NCBI RefSeq assembly: GCF_000802965.1
Contig: NZ_JSAK01000005.1
Coordinates: 1 to 64,000 of the forward strand
Length of the DNA stretch: 64,000 bases
Source of the DNA: Pseudomonas fluorescens
Lineage (GTDB): Bacteria; Pseudomonadota; Gammaproteobacteria; Pseudomonadales; Pseudomonadaceae
Reading direction: 5' to 3'
Position 1 is the first letter of the stretch, and the number at the start of each line of letters is the position of its first letter. A program made the position numbers and the translations under genes. This document shows positions 18,386 to 27,457 of the stretch, piece after piece. The notes under the pieces are model-generated. The model searched no databases and had not been told where the DNA came from. It worked only from the letters and a program-made list of their open reading frames with translations.

Positions 18386-19234
18386 TCAGTACGTCTTTTC
18401 GCCGATGATCCCGGCGCGCTCCATCTTGCGATGGCATGGCGGGTAATCCATGACGGCGTAGTGCTGGGTACTGCGGTTGTCCCAGATGGCGATGCTGTTG
18501 GGCTTCCAGCGCCAGCGCACTTGATACTCAGGGATGTACGCCTGGCTGATCAGGTAGCGCAGCAACTCACCCGCGCCCGGGTTGGCGTCCTGGCCAAAAC
18601 GCACCCGCTCAGGGGTGTGGTAGTTGCTCAAGTGCGTGGTGAAGGCGTTGACGAACAGCACCTTCTCGCCAGTTTCCGGGTGCGTGCGCACCACCGGGTG
18701 CTCGGCGTCCGGGTACATCGCCTTGAGCGCCAGGCGCTTCTCGATCGGCATGGCCGCACCGAAGCTTGCTTCGATGCTGTGACGGGCGCGCAGGTCGGCA
18801 ATCTTCAGCTTCACGTCTTCAGGCAAACGCGCATAAGCCTCGACCATGTTCGCCCACATGGTGTCGCCGCCCACTGGCGGGCATTCCACGCAGCGCAGCA
18901 CGCAACCCATCGGCGGTGCTTCGCGCCAGGTCGCATCGGTGTGCCAGGCGTTTTCGTACCGGTCCATCGGCTGGTCCGGATTCTTGTAGATCCGCACCAG
19001 TCCCGGATGCTCCGGATCGCTGCCGGCCACCGGATGATCTTCCAGCTCGCCGAAGCGACGGGCGAAGGCCACGTGATCGGCGCGGGAGATTTCCTGGTCA
19101 CGCAGGAATACCACTCGATGCTTGAGCAGCTGGGCACGAATCTCGGCAAACAGACCATCGTCGTGCACGGCGTCGGCGAGGTTGACGCCGATCAGTTCGG
19201 CGCCAATGGTGGCAGTCAATTGTTCGACTTTCAT
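18386..19234 (-). CDS. TauD/TfdA-family 2-oxoglutarate-dependent dioxygenase
   Basis: This 282-residue enzyme has the Fe(II) facial triad of the family: H98-x-D100 in WHTDATW, and the distal H258 in NRSTQHYA. Arginine at 269 or 273 probably binds 2-oxoglutarate. The ATG at 19234 has an AAGGAG ribosome site; the longer frame adds a low-complexity arginine/serine leader and is rejected. Family members hydroxylate sulfonates, aryloxyacids or trimethyl-amino acids next to the leaving group. The YeiH exporter in the same operon favours a sulfonate, but this is not proven. Confidence 0.92.
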   Translation of the reverse strand: MKVEQLTATIGAELIGVNLADAVHDDGLFAEIRAQLLKHRVVFLRDQEISRADHVAFARRFGELEDHPVAGSDPEHPGLVRIYKNPDQPMDRYENAWHTDATWREAPPMGCVLRCVECPPVGGDTMWANMVEAYARLPEDVKLKIADLRARHSIEASFGAAMPIEKRLALKAMYPDAEHPVVRTHPETGEKVLFVNAFTTHLSNYHTPERVRFGQDANPGAGELLRYLISQAYIPEYQVRWRWKPNSIAIWDNRSTQHYAVMDYPPCHRKMERAGIIGEKTY

Positions 19235-19247
19235 GGCTGGCAGCTCC

Positions 19248-20228
19248 TTAAATGACGAAAATCGACGAGCCGGTGGTCTTGCGTGACTCAAGGTCGCGAT
19301 GGGCCTGCACCGCGTCCTGCAACGCGTAGTGCTGGTTGATCTCGATCTTGATTCGGCCGCTGCCGACGTGGTCAAACAACTCACCGGCCAGCTCGGCTTT
19401 TTCGGCCGGGTCGCTGATGTAGTTGGCCAGGGCCGGACGGGTCAGGTACAGCGAACCTTTCATCGCCAGCATCACTGGGTCGAACGCCGGGATCGGCCCG
19501 GACGCGGTACCCACGCAGACCATCAGGCCACGAGGCTTCAACGAATCCAGCGAACCCATGAAGGTGTTCTTGCCAACGCTGTCGAACACGACGTTGACGC
19601 CCACGCCATCGGTCAATTCGCGAACGCGAGCGGCGACGTCTTCATGGCTGTAATTGATCGTGTGGTCGCAACCGTGAGCCCGGGCTATTTCAGCCTTTTG
19701 TTCGGTCGACACGGTGCCAATCACGTTCAGCCCGAGCAACTTGGCCCACTGCGAAACGATCAGGCCGACACCGCCGGCAGCCGCGTGCAGCAGAATGCTG
19801 TCGCCGGCCTTGAAGTCGTAGATGCGGCGCATCAGGTACGAGGACGTCAGCCCGCGCATGGTCATCGCGGCGGCGGTCTCGAAGCTGATGGTTTCCGGCA
19901 GCTTGATCAGCGGCGCGGCCGGGATCAGGCGCTCGGTGCTGTAGGCGCCGAGGGTGTTGAGGAAACCGGTGTAAGTGACGCGGTCGCCCACCTGGACGTT
20001 GGTCACGCCCTCGCCGATGGCCTGGACCACGCCGGAGGCTTCAACCCCCATGCCGTTGGGCATCGGGATCGGATAGGTACCATTGCGAAAGTAGGTGTCG
20101 GCATAGTTCAGGCCAACGGCTACATGACGAAGACGGACCTGGCCAGGACCGGGTTCGCCGACTTCGACGTCCTCATAGCGAAGAACATCGGGACCACCGG
20201 TTTCGTAAAAGCGTACGGCTTTGGCCAT
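19248..20228 (-). CDS. NADPH:quinone oxidoreductase-type zinc-free MDR enzyme
   Basis: This 326-residue medium-chain dehydrogenase/reductase of the quinone oxidoreductase (QorA) branch has a GroES-like N-terminal half. The nucleotide site HAAAGGVGLI lies near residue 150, and the structural-zinc cysteines of alcohol dehydrogenases are absent. It is the first gene of the minus-strand operon and sits 13 bases before the dioxygenase start. The role may be reduction of an enone or quinone intermediate. No regulator gene is adjacent on its upstream side. Confidence 0.9.
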   Translation of the reverse strand: MAKAVRFYETGGPDVLRYEDVEVGEPGPGQVRLRHVAVGLNYADTYFRNGTYPIPMPNGMGVEASGVVQAIGEGVTNVQVGDRVTYTGFLNTLGAYSTERLIPAAPLIKLPETISFETAAAMTMRGLTSSYLMRRIYDFKAGDSILLHAAAGGVGLIVSQWAKLLGLNVIGTVSTEQKAEIARAHGCDHTINYSHEDVAARVRELTDGVGVNVVFDSVGKNTFMGSLDSLKPRGLMVCVGTASGPIPAFDPVMLAMKGSLYLTRPALANYISDPAEKAELAGELFDHVGSGRIKIEINQHYALQDAVQAHRDLESRKTTGSSIFVI

Positions 20229-20368
20229 TATTTTTATTCTCCAATCTGCAAGTTGGCTGTGGCATCGAATTGCGTTGATTGGACTGTAGGTCGCGGCCTG
20301 ATGCGACGCTTCTCATCAGGCGACAATGGCTTTTCATTTCATGACAGGTGTGGCAGCCCCCTCCTCGT

Positions 20369-20833
20369 CTATTCGATCTGAATCGGCCCTTTGGTTCCGG
20401 CATCACTGTCGGTCCAGTAGTCCTCGTTCTCCAACCGTCGGTCGCCCTGGATCGTGAAGGTGAGCTTGCCCTGACGAAATTGCAGCGTGCCATCGGTGCG
20501 CTTGGCCTTGACCCGCTCGCCGTTGACCCAGACGTTCTCTTTGGAATCGATGCGAATGGTGGCGACGGTCGCACCGGCATCACTCTTGGCGACCCATTGC
20601 CCGGCAAAAGGGGTCTGTGTCGTGGCGCTGTCGGCGGCGGCCGGTGCTTGCGGGTTGCTGAAACCGGCCTTGGCGTTCTCGGCCTTGCTCTTGTGGATAT
20701 CGCAGCCTTCCAGCTCGCTGACCTGTGTGCAACCGGACGCCTCAAGCTGTTTGCGGTACTTGTCATTGATGGCGTAGGCCGGGGATTGGGCCAGGATCAA
20801 AATGGCCAATGCCGGCATGATAAATCTGCTCAT
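20369..20833 (-). CDS. secreted hypothetical protein
   Basis: This 154-residue protein starts at the ATG preceded by GAGGAA and has a cleavable signal peptide (hydrophobic 5-16, ending near AYA at 20). The mature part has a short Cys-containing segment (SGCTQ...EGCDIH), a low-complexity Ala/Pro/Thr linker, and a C-terminal beta-rich region with a GQW...G-x-L pattern that could be a small barrel. I do not recognise the family. It lies upstream of the quinone oxidoreductase gene in the same orientation, but about 140 bases apart, so it is probably a separate unit. Confidence 0.75.
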   Translation of the reverse strand: MSRFIMPALAILILAQSPAYAINDKYRKQLEASGCTQVSELEGCDIHKSKAENAKAGFSNPQAPAAADSATTQTPFAGQWVAKSDAGATVATIRIDSKENVWVNGERVKAKRTDGTLQFRQGKLTFTIQGDRRLENEDYWTDSDAGTKGPIQIE

Positions 20834-20963
20834 GGGTTCCTCACTGCATCCGGAAAACTTGTTCAAAGCGCCGACAAACGGCGTCGCCGATTCACAATAG
20901 CCTGTCCCGCCGCCACCTGCGCTATCATCGCCCGCCTCTGCGCTTCCAAGAGCCTTGACCCGG

Positions 20964-22883
20964 ATGTCCGTAACGCTGCCACCGCCCGCCGATCTTCATT
21001 CCCTGCCACCGGTGCTCGCCGGCCCGCTGTTGCGGCGTCTGGAACCCACTCGGCTGGTGTTGTGGCTGGTGGGGTCACGTGCGCTGGAGCTGACTCTGCG
21101 TTTGCAGGGCGTTGCCGATATCCGCCTCGACGACGGGCAATGCACAGTGATTGCGGTGGGCACTCAGGCTTTCGTGCATTTGATCGATGTGCAACTGGAC
21201 AGTGCCCTGCCCTATGACGAGCGGATCGAGTACGACCTGCTGATGGATGATGGCACCGGCATCGCCGATTGGGCGCCGCATCTGCTTTATGGTGATGCTC
21301 GGCGTCCGAATTTCGTCCTGCGCTCAAGGATCGATCAGTTGCTGCACGGTTCCTGCCGCAAACCCCATCACCCGGCGACCGACGGTTTGCTCTGCGTCGA
21401 TGCCCTGTTGGCGCAAGAACACGAAGCCAAGGATCGCCCCGCGCTGTTGATGATGAGCGGCGATCAGGTATACGCCGACGATGTCGCCGGGCCAATGCTG
21501 CGAGCGATTCATGCCTTGATCGAGCGGCTGGGCCTGTTCGGCGAGCATCTGGAAGGAGCCGTCGTCAGCGACAGCGCCGAGCTGTACGGCCACGCTGCCT
21601 GCTACTACCACCGCGCCGATTTGCTGCCGGCACTGAAGAGCAACGAAACCCTGCGCGATCGCTTCTTCGGCGGTGTGCGCAAGCCGATTTTCACCAGCAG
21701 CAGTGCCGACAATCATCTGGTGACTTTCGCTGAAGTCATGGCCATGTATTTGTTGGTCTGGTCGCCGACGCCTTGGTCGCTGATCGCGCCAAAGCCGCCG
21801 AAACTGATCAAGGAACGGCGTGAGCGTTATGCGCTGGAACAGACGCGCATCGACGGTTTCAAGGCTGGCCTGGGCAACGTCGCGCGAGCGCTGGCGCATT
21901 TGCCGACGCTGATGATTTTCGACGACCACGACATTACCGATGACTGGAATCTTTCCGCGCAATGGGAGGAAACGGCCTACGGCCATCCGTTCTCCAAACG
22001 CATAATCGGCAACGCGTTGCTCGCCTACCTGTTGTGCCAGGGTTGGGGCAACAATCCGGATGCGTTCAGCGGCGTACTGGAGAAGGCCCGCTCGTTGATT
22101 GCCACCGGGCAGGATAGCTACCTCGACAGCCCGGTGCAGGACGCGTTAATCGACGAACTGCTGCGCTTTCAAAATTGGCATTACGTGCTGCCTACCAGCC
22201 CGGCGATGGTGGTGCTCGACACCCGCACGCGGCGCTGGCGCAGCGAGATGACGCTCAAGCAACCCTCGGGTTTGCTGGACTGGGAGGCGCTCAGTGAACT
22301 GCAACAGGAACTGCTGGATCACCCGTCGGCAATCATCGTTTCGCCGGCGCCGGTGTTCGGCGTCAAACTGATCGAAACCGTACAACGGGTGTTCAGTTGG
22401 TGCGGTTATCCACTGTTGGTGGACGCGGAAAACTGGATGGCCCATCGCGGGGCGGCGCAGGTGATCCTGAACATTTTCCGACACTCTCGTACACCGGGTA
22501 ACTACGTGGTGCTCTCAGGCGATGTGCATTATTCCTTCGTCTACGAAGTGCTGATCCGACACCGCAAGGCCGGGCCGCGAATCTGGCAAATCACCAGCAG
22601 CGGCATCAAGAATGAGTTTCCGCCCGCCCTGCTGGAATGGTTCGACCGCCTCAACCGCTGGCTGTACTCGCCGCGCTCGCCACTCAACTGGCTGACCAAA
22701 CGTCGGCGCATGCGCATCGTCCCCCACGTTCCGGAGCATGCTGAAGCGGGCGAACGACTGTGGAATTCGGCGGGCATTGGCCAGGTGTTCTTCAATGAAC
22801 AGGGGCAGCCACGAGATATTTTCCAGCACAATTCCAATGGCTCGCCGAAGACACGGATGGTGGCGCCTGAGGGAGATGATTAA
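20964..22883 (+). CDS. PhoD-like metallophosphatase family protein
   Basis: This 639-residue protein has the metal-binding motifs of the alkaline phosphatase D/PhoD-like metallophosphatase superfamily: SGDQVYADD near 175, FDDHDITDDW near 315 and SGDVHYSF near 515. No signal peptide is seen, unlike secreted PhoD, which points to a cytoplasmic phosphodiesterase-like enzyme. The in-frame ATG at 20964 is preferred to the TTG at 20955. The 3' end runs into a REP element that separates it from a kinase-like gene. The substrate is unknown. Confidence 0.87.
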   Translation: MSVTLPPPADLHSLPPVLAGPLLRRLEPTRLVLWLVGSRALELTLRLQGVADIRLDDGQCTVIAVGTQAFVHLIDVQLDSALPYDERIEYDLLMDDGTGIADWAPHLLYGDARRPNFVLRSRIDQLLHGSCRKPHHPATDGLLCVDALLAQEHEAKDRPALLMMSGDQVYADDVAGPMLRAIHALIERLGLFGEHLEGAVVSDSAELYGHAACYYHRADLLPALKSNETLRDRFFGGVRKPIFTSSSADNHLVTFAEVMAMYLLVWSPTPWSLIAPKPPKLIKERRERYALEQTRIDGFKAGLGNVARALAHLPTLMIFDDHDITDDWNLSAQWEETAYGHPFSKRIIGNALLAYLLCQGWGNNPDAFSGVLEKARSLIATGQDSYLDSPVQDALIDELLRFQNWHYVLPTSPAMVVLDTRTRRWRSEMTLKQPSGLLDWEALSELQQELLDHPSAIIVSPAPVFGVKLIETVQRVFSWCGYPLLVDAENWMAHRGAAQVILNIFRHSRTPGNYVVLSGDVHYSFVYEVLIRHRKAGPRIWQITSSGIKNEFPPALLEWFDRLNRWLYSPRSPLNWLTKRRRMRIVPHVPEHAEAGERLWNSAGIGQVFFNEQGQPRDIFQHNSNGSPKTRMVAPEGDD

Positions 22884-22890
22884 AAAACCT

Positions 22891-22978
22891 GTGTGAGCGA
22901 GCCTGCTCGCGAATGCAGTCTGCCAGTCACTGTTGTGATACCTGCCCCACCGCATCGCGAGCAAGCTTGCTCCTACAA
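22891..22978. repeat. REPIN
   Basis: Two inverted half-sites (GAGCGAGCCTGCTCGCGAA at the left and TCGCGAGCAAGCTTGCTCCTACA at the right) flank a spacer of about 40 bases. The element fills the gap between the phosphatase and the P-loop gene. An upstream in-frame start for the latter inside this repeat is therefore rejected. Confidence 0.8.
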
Positions 22979-22994
22979 AAAATCGGTGTCGCTC

Positions 22995-23489
22995 ATGGAC
23001 CTCACCCGAACCCTGATCATCGGCAACTCCGGTTCCGGCAAGAGCTGGCTGGCGCAACGCCTGGCCGAGCAAATGCGGGTGCCGTGGACCGATCTCGACC
23101 TGATTCACTGGCTATCCGACGAATACAGCATCGCCCGACCCCGCGCCGAAGCGTTGGCGCTGACACAGATCGCGGCCAGTGAGGAGCGTTGGATAATCGA
23201 AGGTGTTTACGGCTGGATCGTCAGCGAGCTGTTGCATCGAGCGACAGCGCTGGTCTGGCTGACCGTGGACGATGAAACCTGCATCGCCAATATTCGCCAG
23301 CGCGAGGCGAAACGGGATGAGGAGGATGCGCTGTTGATTGCGTTGCTGGAGTGGGCCGGTAGCTATCGGCTGCGTGAGGACTGCTGTGGATTTGCTGCGC
23401 ATCAGCGGTTGTTCGAAGGGTTTGGTGGTTCGAAGATTCAGTTGATGGATGGGGCTGAAGTTACGGCTTTCGTCAGTGCAGATGCATAG
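22995..23489 (+). CDS. P-loop NTPase, adenylate-kinase/topology-modulation type
   Basis: This 164-residue protein has a Walker A motif GNSGSGKS at 10-17, followed by an LDLIHW segment that resembles the nucleotide-binding strand of FlaR/adenylate-kinase-like proteins. A later VWLTVDDETCI strand and IRQREAKR lid-like segment fit small-molecule kinases. I chose the ATG after the REP element. The phosphorylated substrate is unknown. Annotations in this family vary (AAA family ATPase, DNA topology modulation protein), and none is experimentally informative here. Confidence 0.82.
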   Translation: MDLTRTLIIGNSGSGKSWLAQRLAEQMRVPWTDLDLIHWLSDEYSIARPRAEALALTQIAASEERWIIEGVYGWIVSELLHRATALVWLTVDDETCIANIRQREAKRDEEDALLIALLEWAGSYRLREDCCGFAAHQRLFEGFGGSKIQLMDGAEVTAFVSADA

Positions 23490-23608
23490 AAGAAGTTTGA
23501 ATCAGATCGAGATTACAGCGTTCTCGGAAACGTCCTGAGGAAGCTTCGGAGATACTTGAGATAAACGTGGATAAGTCGTCCGCGTCATAACCACTCGTAG
23601 GTATCGCC

Positions 23609-23640
23609 TTGCTACCATGTACTCATTTCTGTACGTTCTC
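23609..23640 (+). promoter_or_regulatory. candidate yefM promoter and operator
   Basis: TTGCTA (23609-23614) and TACGTT (23632-23637) are spaced by 17 bases and could be -35 and -10. Two GTAC cores lie at 23619-23622 and 23631-23634, 12 bases apart. In the E. coli yefM-yoeB operator, TGTACA-centred repeats with about this spacing bind the antitoxin and complex. The match is partial (TGTACT and TGTACG), so autoregulation here is a reasonable prediction. Confidence 0.55.
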
Positions 23641-23662
23641 TGCATTGAGCGAGGACAACACG

Positions 23663-23917
23663 ATGGACACCATTAACTACACAAACGCACGCGCACATCT
23701 GGCGGAAACCATGGATCGCGTCAATGAAGACCGAGCACCATTACTGGTCACTCGCCAGAAAGGCGAACCGGTGGTAATGATGTCGCTGGCGGAATACAAC
23801 TCTCTTGAAGAGACCGCTTACTTACTCCGCTCCCCAGCCAATGCTGAACGGTTGATCAAATCAATCGGCAATTTACGGGCAGGGAAAACCACGACCAGAC
23901 AGCTCATTGAAGAATGA
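23663..23917 (+). CDS. yefM: YefM antitoxin (Phd/YefM family)
   Basis: This 84-residue antitoxin has the Phd/YefM DNA-binding N-terminal domain, with [24 protein letters not shown] matching the family core in two consecutive pieces. A flexible toxin-binding tail follows. The ATG at 23663 has a GAGCGAGGA ribosome region. Its stop overlaps the yoeB start by four bases, the normal arrangement for coupled translation. It neutralises YoeB and represses its own promoter, for which operator-like GTAC repeats are visible upstream. Confidence 0.93.
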   Translation: MDTINYTNARAHLAETMDRVNEDRAPLLVTRQKGEPVVMMSLAEYNSLEETAYLLRSPANAERLIKSIGNLRAGKTTTRQLIEE

Positions 23918-24168
23918 ACATCGAGTTCACACCCGAGGGTTGGGACGATTATCTTTGGTTCCAGCAGAACGACAAGGCAGGACTCAAGCGTATTAACCTT
24001 TTAATCAAAGCAATCCAGCGTGAACCGTTTAACGGTTTGGGAAAACCTGAACCGCTCAAGCACAACCTGAGCGGTTTCTGGTCACGCCGGATTACTGCTG
24101 AACATCGCTTGATTTACACAGTCGAGAACGGCGAAGTACGTGTCCTGATGTGTCGATATCACTACTGA
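23914..24168 (+). CDS. yoeB: YoeB ribosome-dependent mRNA endonuclease toxin
   Basis: This 84-residue toxin of the RelE/YoeB fold would cut mRNA in the ribosomal A site. The catalytic residues known from E. coli YoeB are conserved at the same positions: E46, R65 and H83, with the terminal Y84. It is therefore likely active. It overlaps yefM by four bases, and its 3' end overlaps the convergent aminotransferase gene by seven bases. No mobile element is seen around the pair. Confidence 0.94.
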   Translation: MNIEFTPEGWDDYLWFQQNDKAGLKRINLLIKAIQREPFNGLGKPEPLKHNLSGFWSRRITAEHRLIYTVENGEVRVLMCRYHY

Positions 24169-25334
24169 GACACCGCCCGGCTCACCCCTCTCACAATCAT
24201 TTCCACCTCCCGCTCATCAATCGTCAACGGTGGCAGCAGGCGAATGGTCTGGCCCCGGGTTACGTTGATCAACAAGGCATGATCCCGTGCGGCGATCAGG
24301 CTCAGGTCGCGGATCGGTTGCTTGAGTTCGATGCCGATCATCAGGCCCTGGCCGCGAATCGCTTTTACGTTCGGGTTATCCGCCAATTCCATGCGCAATC
24401 TGTCGAGCAGGTGTTTGCCCTGTAGCCGTGCGTTGTCCAGCAGCGCTTGTTCTTCGATGATCTCCAACACGGTGCAACCGACCCGGCAGGCCAACGGGTT
24501 ACCGCCGAACGTGCTGCCGTGGCTGCCGGGGGTAAAAAGTTCGGCAGCTTTGCCACGGGCCAGGCAAGCGCCGATCGGGATGCCGTTGCCCAGGCCTTTG
24601 GCCAGGGTCATGACGTCGGGGACGATGCCTTCGTGCTGGAAGGCAAACCACTGGCCGGTCCGGCCGATGCCGGTCTGGATTTCATCGAGCATCATCAGCC
24701 ACGAGCGCCGGTTGCACAGTTCACGCACGGCTTTGAGATAACCGGGCGGCGCCAGTTGCACGCCACTTTCGCCCTGGATCGGCTCCATCAGAATCGCCAC
24801 GATGCGCGCGCCGTGGGTCTGCTGCACCTGGTCCAGCGCCCTGAGATCGCCGAACGGGACTTTGACGAAATCTCCCGGCAATTTGTTGAAACCCAATCTG
24901 ACCGCCGGTCCGTCGCTGGCGGACAGGGTGCCAAGAGTCCGACCGTGGAAAGCGTTCTCCATGACCACCACCAGCGGCTGTTCGATGCCTTTGTGCCAGC
25001 CATAAAGCCGAGCGATTTTCAGCGCCGTTTCGTTGGCCTCGGCCCCGGAATTGTTGAAAAACGCCCGGTCCATGCCTGCCAGCGCGGTGAGTTTGTGTGC
25101 CAGTCGTTGCTGCCAGTCGATGCTGTAGAGGTTTGAGGTATGAAGCAGCAAGCCGGCTTGCTCGCTGATGGCCGCGACGATTTTCGGATGGGAATGGCCA
25201 ACGTTGGTCACCGCCACACCGGCCACCGCGTCGAGGTATTCACGACCGGCCTGATCCCAGAGGCGCGTCCCCAGGCCTTTGTTGAAACTCAGATCCAAGG
25301 GTTGGTAAGTGCTCATCAGGCAGGCGGCGGTCAT
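24162..25334 (-). CDS. class III aminotransferase, acetylornithine-transaminase-like
   Basis: This 390-residue PLP enzyme resembles ArgD/AruC-type omega-aminotransferases. It has SGAEANE for PLP phosphate, [19 protein letters not shown], and the Schiff-base lysine in TLAKGLGNG. The ATG at 25334 (MTAACLM...) is chosen over the upstream in-frame start for lack of conserved sequence before it. It diverges from a LysR gene that may regulate it. Pseudomonads encode several paralogues, so whether this one serves arginine synthesis or catabolism of another amine is not clear. Confidence 0.9.
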   Translation of the reverse strand: MTAACLMSTYQPLDLSFNKGLGTRLWDQAGREYLDAVAGVAVTNVGHSHPKIVAAISEQAGLLLHTSNLYSIDWQQRLAHKLTALAGMDRAFFNNSGAEANETALKIARLYGWHKGIEQPLVVVMENAFHGRTLGTLSASDGPAVRLGFNKLPGDFVKVPFGDLRALDQVQQTHGARIVAILMEPIQGESGVQLAPPGYLKAVRELCNRRSWLMMLDEIQTGIGRTGQWFAFQHEGIVPDVMTLAKGLGNGIPIGACLARGKAAELFTPGSHGSTFGGNPLACRVGCTVLEIIEEQALLDNARLQGKHLLDRLRMELADNPNVKAIRGQGLMIGIELKQPIRDLSLIAARDHALLINVTRGQTIRLLPPLTIDEREVEMIVRGVSRAVSQ

Positions 25335-25436
25335 GACATCAGGCTCCAGCAATTGTCGGTGTTTTTGCAGTATGGTTAGCCACCTGAGCTGGATAAACGC
25401 GGTAAAACTTCAATCATTTAAAAGCTGAGCTTGATA

Positions 25437-26342
25437 ATGGATTTATTCCAGGCAATGACCGTTTACGTAAGAGTCGTGGAAGCCGGCAGCATGACCGCCG
25501 CCGCGCAGCAGTGCGAAATGTCCACGACCATGGTCGGCAATCACCTCAAAGCGTTGGAGCAGCGCTTGGGTGTGCGCCTGCTCAACCGTACGACTCGGCG
25601 TCAACGCTTGACGGAATTTGGCACCGCGTATTACCAGCGCTGCCTCGAAGTGCTAGGGCTGGTGGCGGACTCCGAACGTCTCGCGGAACAGGCGCTCGAC
25701 GAGCCTAGCGGCACCCTGCGAATCACTGCCCCGCTGACCTTCGGCACCGAACGCCTGGCGCCCGCATTGAGTGAGTTCAGCCTGCACAATCCGCGGGTCA
25801 AACTCGACGTGGTGCTGACCAATCGCCGTCCGGACCTGATGGATCATGGCTTTGACGTGGCGTTCCGCCTCGGTGCACTCGAGCCTTCGAACCTGATCGC
25901 CCGCCCGCTGATCGACTACACCCTGACCATGTGCGCCTCCAGGGAGTATCTGGCGCGCCGGGGCACCCCACAAAAGCCAGAGGACCTGCAACACCATGAT
26001 TGCCTGGCGTTTGCCTACCCTGCCGGCGATGACTGGCAGTCCGTGGAAAAACAATGGCGCCTGAGCGGCCCGGAAGGCGAAGTCGTGGTGGCGGTTAGCG
26101 GTCCGATGCTGATCAACAGCTCGGCGGGGCTGCATCAGGCCGCGCGCACCGGCATGGGCATTGTGATGGTGCCGGATGCGCTGGTGGAGCAGGATCTGAA
26201 GGATGGAAAACTGGTGGCGCTGATGCAGAGCTATCGACTTCCGAGCCGGCCGATGCACCTGGTGTACGCCCAGGATCGTTACCGTTTGCCGAAACTGCGT
26301 CGTTTCGTCGACTTCGCCGTGCAGATGTGGGGCAAGCACTAG
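25437..26342 (+). CDS. LysR-family regulator
   Basis: This 301-residue regulator has an N-terminal winged helix-turn-helix (about 4-62; TAAAQQCEMSTTMVGNHLKA) and a substrate-binding domain of the CrgA/DUF24-like LysR branch. The ATG at 25437 is preferred to the TTG six bases upstream. It is divergent from the aminotransferase gene with about 100 bases between them, the usual arrangement for a LysR regulator and its target. The effector is unknown. Confidence 0.9.
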   Translation: MDLFQAMTVYVRVVEAGSMTAAAQQCEMSTTMVGNHLKALEQRLGVRLLNRTTRRQRLTEFGTAYYQRCLEVLGLVADSERLAEQALDEPSGTLRITAPLTFGTERLAPALSEFSLHNPRVKLDVVLTNRRPDLMDHGFDVAFRLGALEPSNLIARPLIDYTLTMCASREYLARRGTPQKPEDLQHHDCLAFAYPAGDDWQSVEKQWRLSGPEGEVVVAVSGPMLINSSAGLHQAARTGMGIVMVPDALVEQDLKDGKLVALMQSYRLPSRPMHLVYAQDRYRLPKLRRFVDFAVQMWGKH

Positions 26343-26417
26343 CGGGGCCGAGGCGCCATGCACTAATCTCCACGACAGGCAGGTCATTTTGATATCAGGA
26401 CGCCAGGGAGAGCAGCG

Positions 26418-27431
26418 ATGGGTGAGGCATCGAACATCGAACCGTTGAAGTTCAACGTGTCGGACATGAACGACGACATGCTGCACACCATCCTGGAATT
26501 GGTCAGCGACGGTATTTGGGACTGGAATGCCAATACCGGTTTCGTTTATCGAAACCCTCGCTGGTACGAAATGCTCGGTTACACCCCGCACTCCCTGGAC
26601 AACAATGTGTTCACCTGGGAAAGCGTGATCCATCCCGACGATTACCCGCACGTCATGGCGCAGTTCGATGCCTACCTGACGCATCGTGCGCCTGCCTATC
26701 AGGCCGAATATCGCTGCCGCATGCAGGACGGCAATTACACCTGGATCGAAGATCGCGGCTACGTGCTGGCGCGCAATACCGATGGCTCGGTGGCACGGAT
26801 GGTTGGCGCGCACCGCAGCATCGAAGACAAGAAGCGTCTGCTGGAAGAACTCGAACGACGCAATCAGTCCCTTGAAGCCATCGTTGAAGAACGCACCCGT
26901 GAATTGTCCCGGGTCAATCAGCAACTGCAGGTTCAACTTGAAGAGAACCGCAAACTGGCGGAAACCGATGTACTGACATCGGTCGCCAATCGCTATCGCC
27001 TGGAAAAAGTCCTGCCCCAGGCATGTGAGCGCGCTCAACGCTTTCGACAGCCGCTCGCGCTGATCGCTATGGACATTGACGACTTCAAGACCATCAACGA
27101 TCACTACGGCCATGCACTCGGTGATGCTGCATTGGTGCAGGTGGTCGAAAGCGTCAAGCGCTGCGTGCGCGAAGGCGATCTACTCGCCCGTTGGGGCGGT
27201 GACGAGTTCATCGTGATCCTGCCCGATACCTCACTGGCCGATGCCAGGCTTGTCGCCGAGAAAATCCGCCACGGACTTGGCAGCTTGCCGCCAGTGGGGG
27301 ACTTCCAGGTCACCATGAGTTTCGGCGTTGTCCAGCGCTTTGAAGATGAGCAGCAGACAGGCCTCATGGCCCGGGCTGACCAAGCCCTCTATCGGTCGAA
27401 GATTTCCGGCAAGAATGTCATTACGGGATGA
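26418..27431 (+). CDS. PAS-GGDEF diguanylate cyclase
   Basis: This 337-residue cytoplasmic protein has a PAS domain (about 24-136, PAS_3-like with W-rich start and PAC segment), a coiled-coil linker (138-180) and a GGDEF domain (181-337). The active-site motif GGDEF lies at 260-264 and is intact. The inhibitory RxxD site is present five residues earlier (251-254), so c-di-GMP synthesis with product inhibition is expected. No membrane segment or EAL domain is seen. It is apparently monocistronic. The PAS ligand is unknown. Confidence 0.94.
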   Translation: MGEASNIEPLKFNVSDMNDDMLHTILELVSDGIWDWNANTGFVYRNPRWYEMLGYTPHSLDNNVFTWESVIHPDDYPHVMAQFDAYLTHRAPAYQAEYRCRMQDGNYTWIEDRGYVLARNTDGSVARMVGAHRSIEDKKRLLEELERRNQSLEAIVEERTRELSRVNQQLQVQLEENRKLAETDVLTSVANRYRLEKVLPQACERAQRFRQPLALIAMDIDDFKTINDHYGHALGDAALVQVVESVKRCVREGDLLARWGGDEFIVILPDTSLADARLVAEKIRHGLGSLPPVGDFQVTMSFGVVQRFEDEQQTGLMARADQALYRSKISGKNVITG

Positions 27432-27457
27432 GGTCCATAACCGCTCATCCCTTCCAC

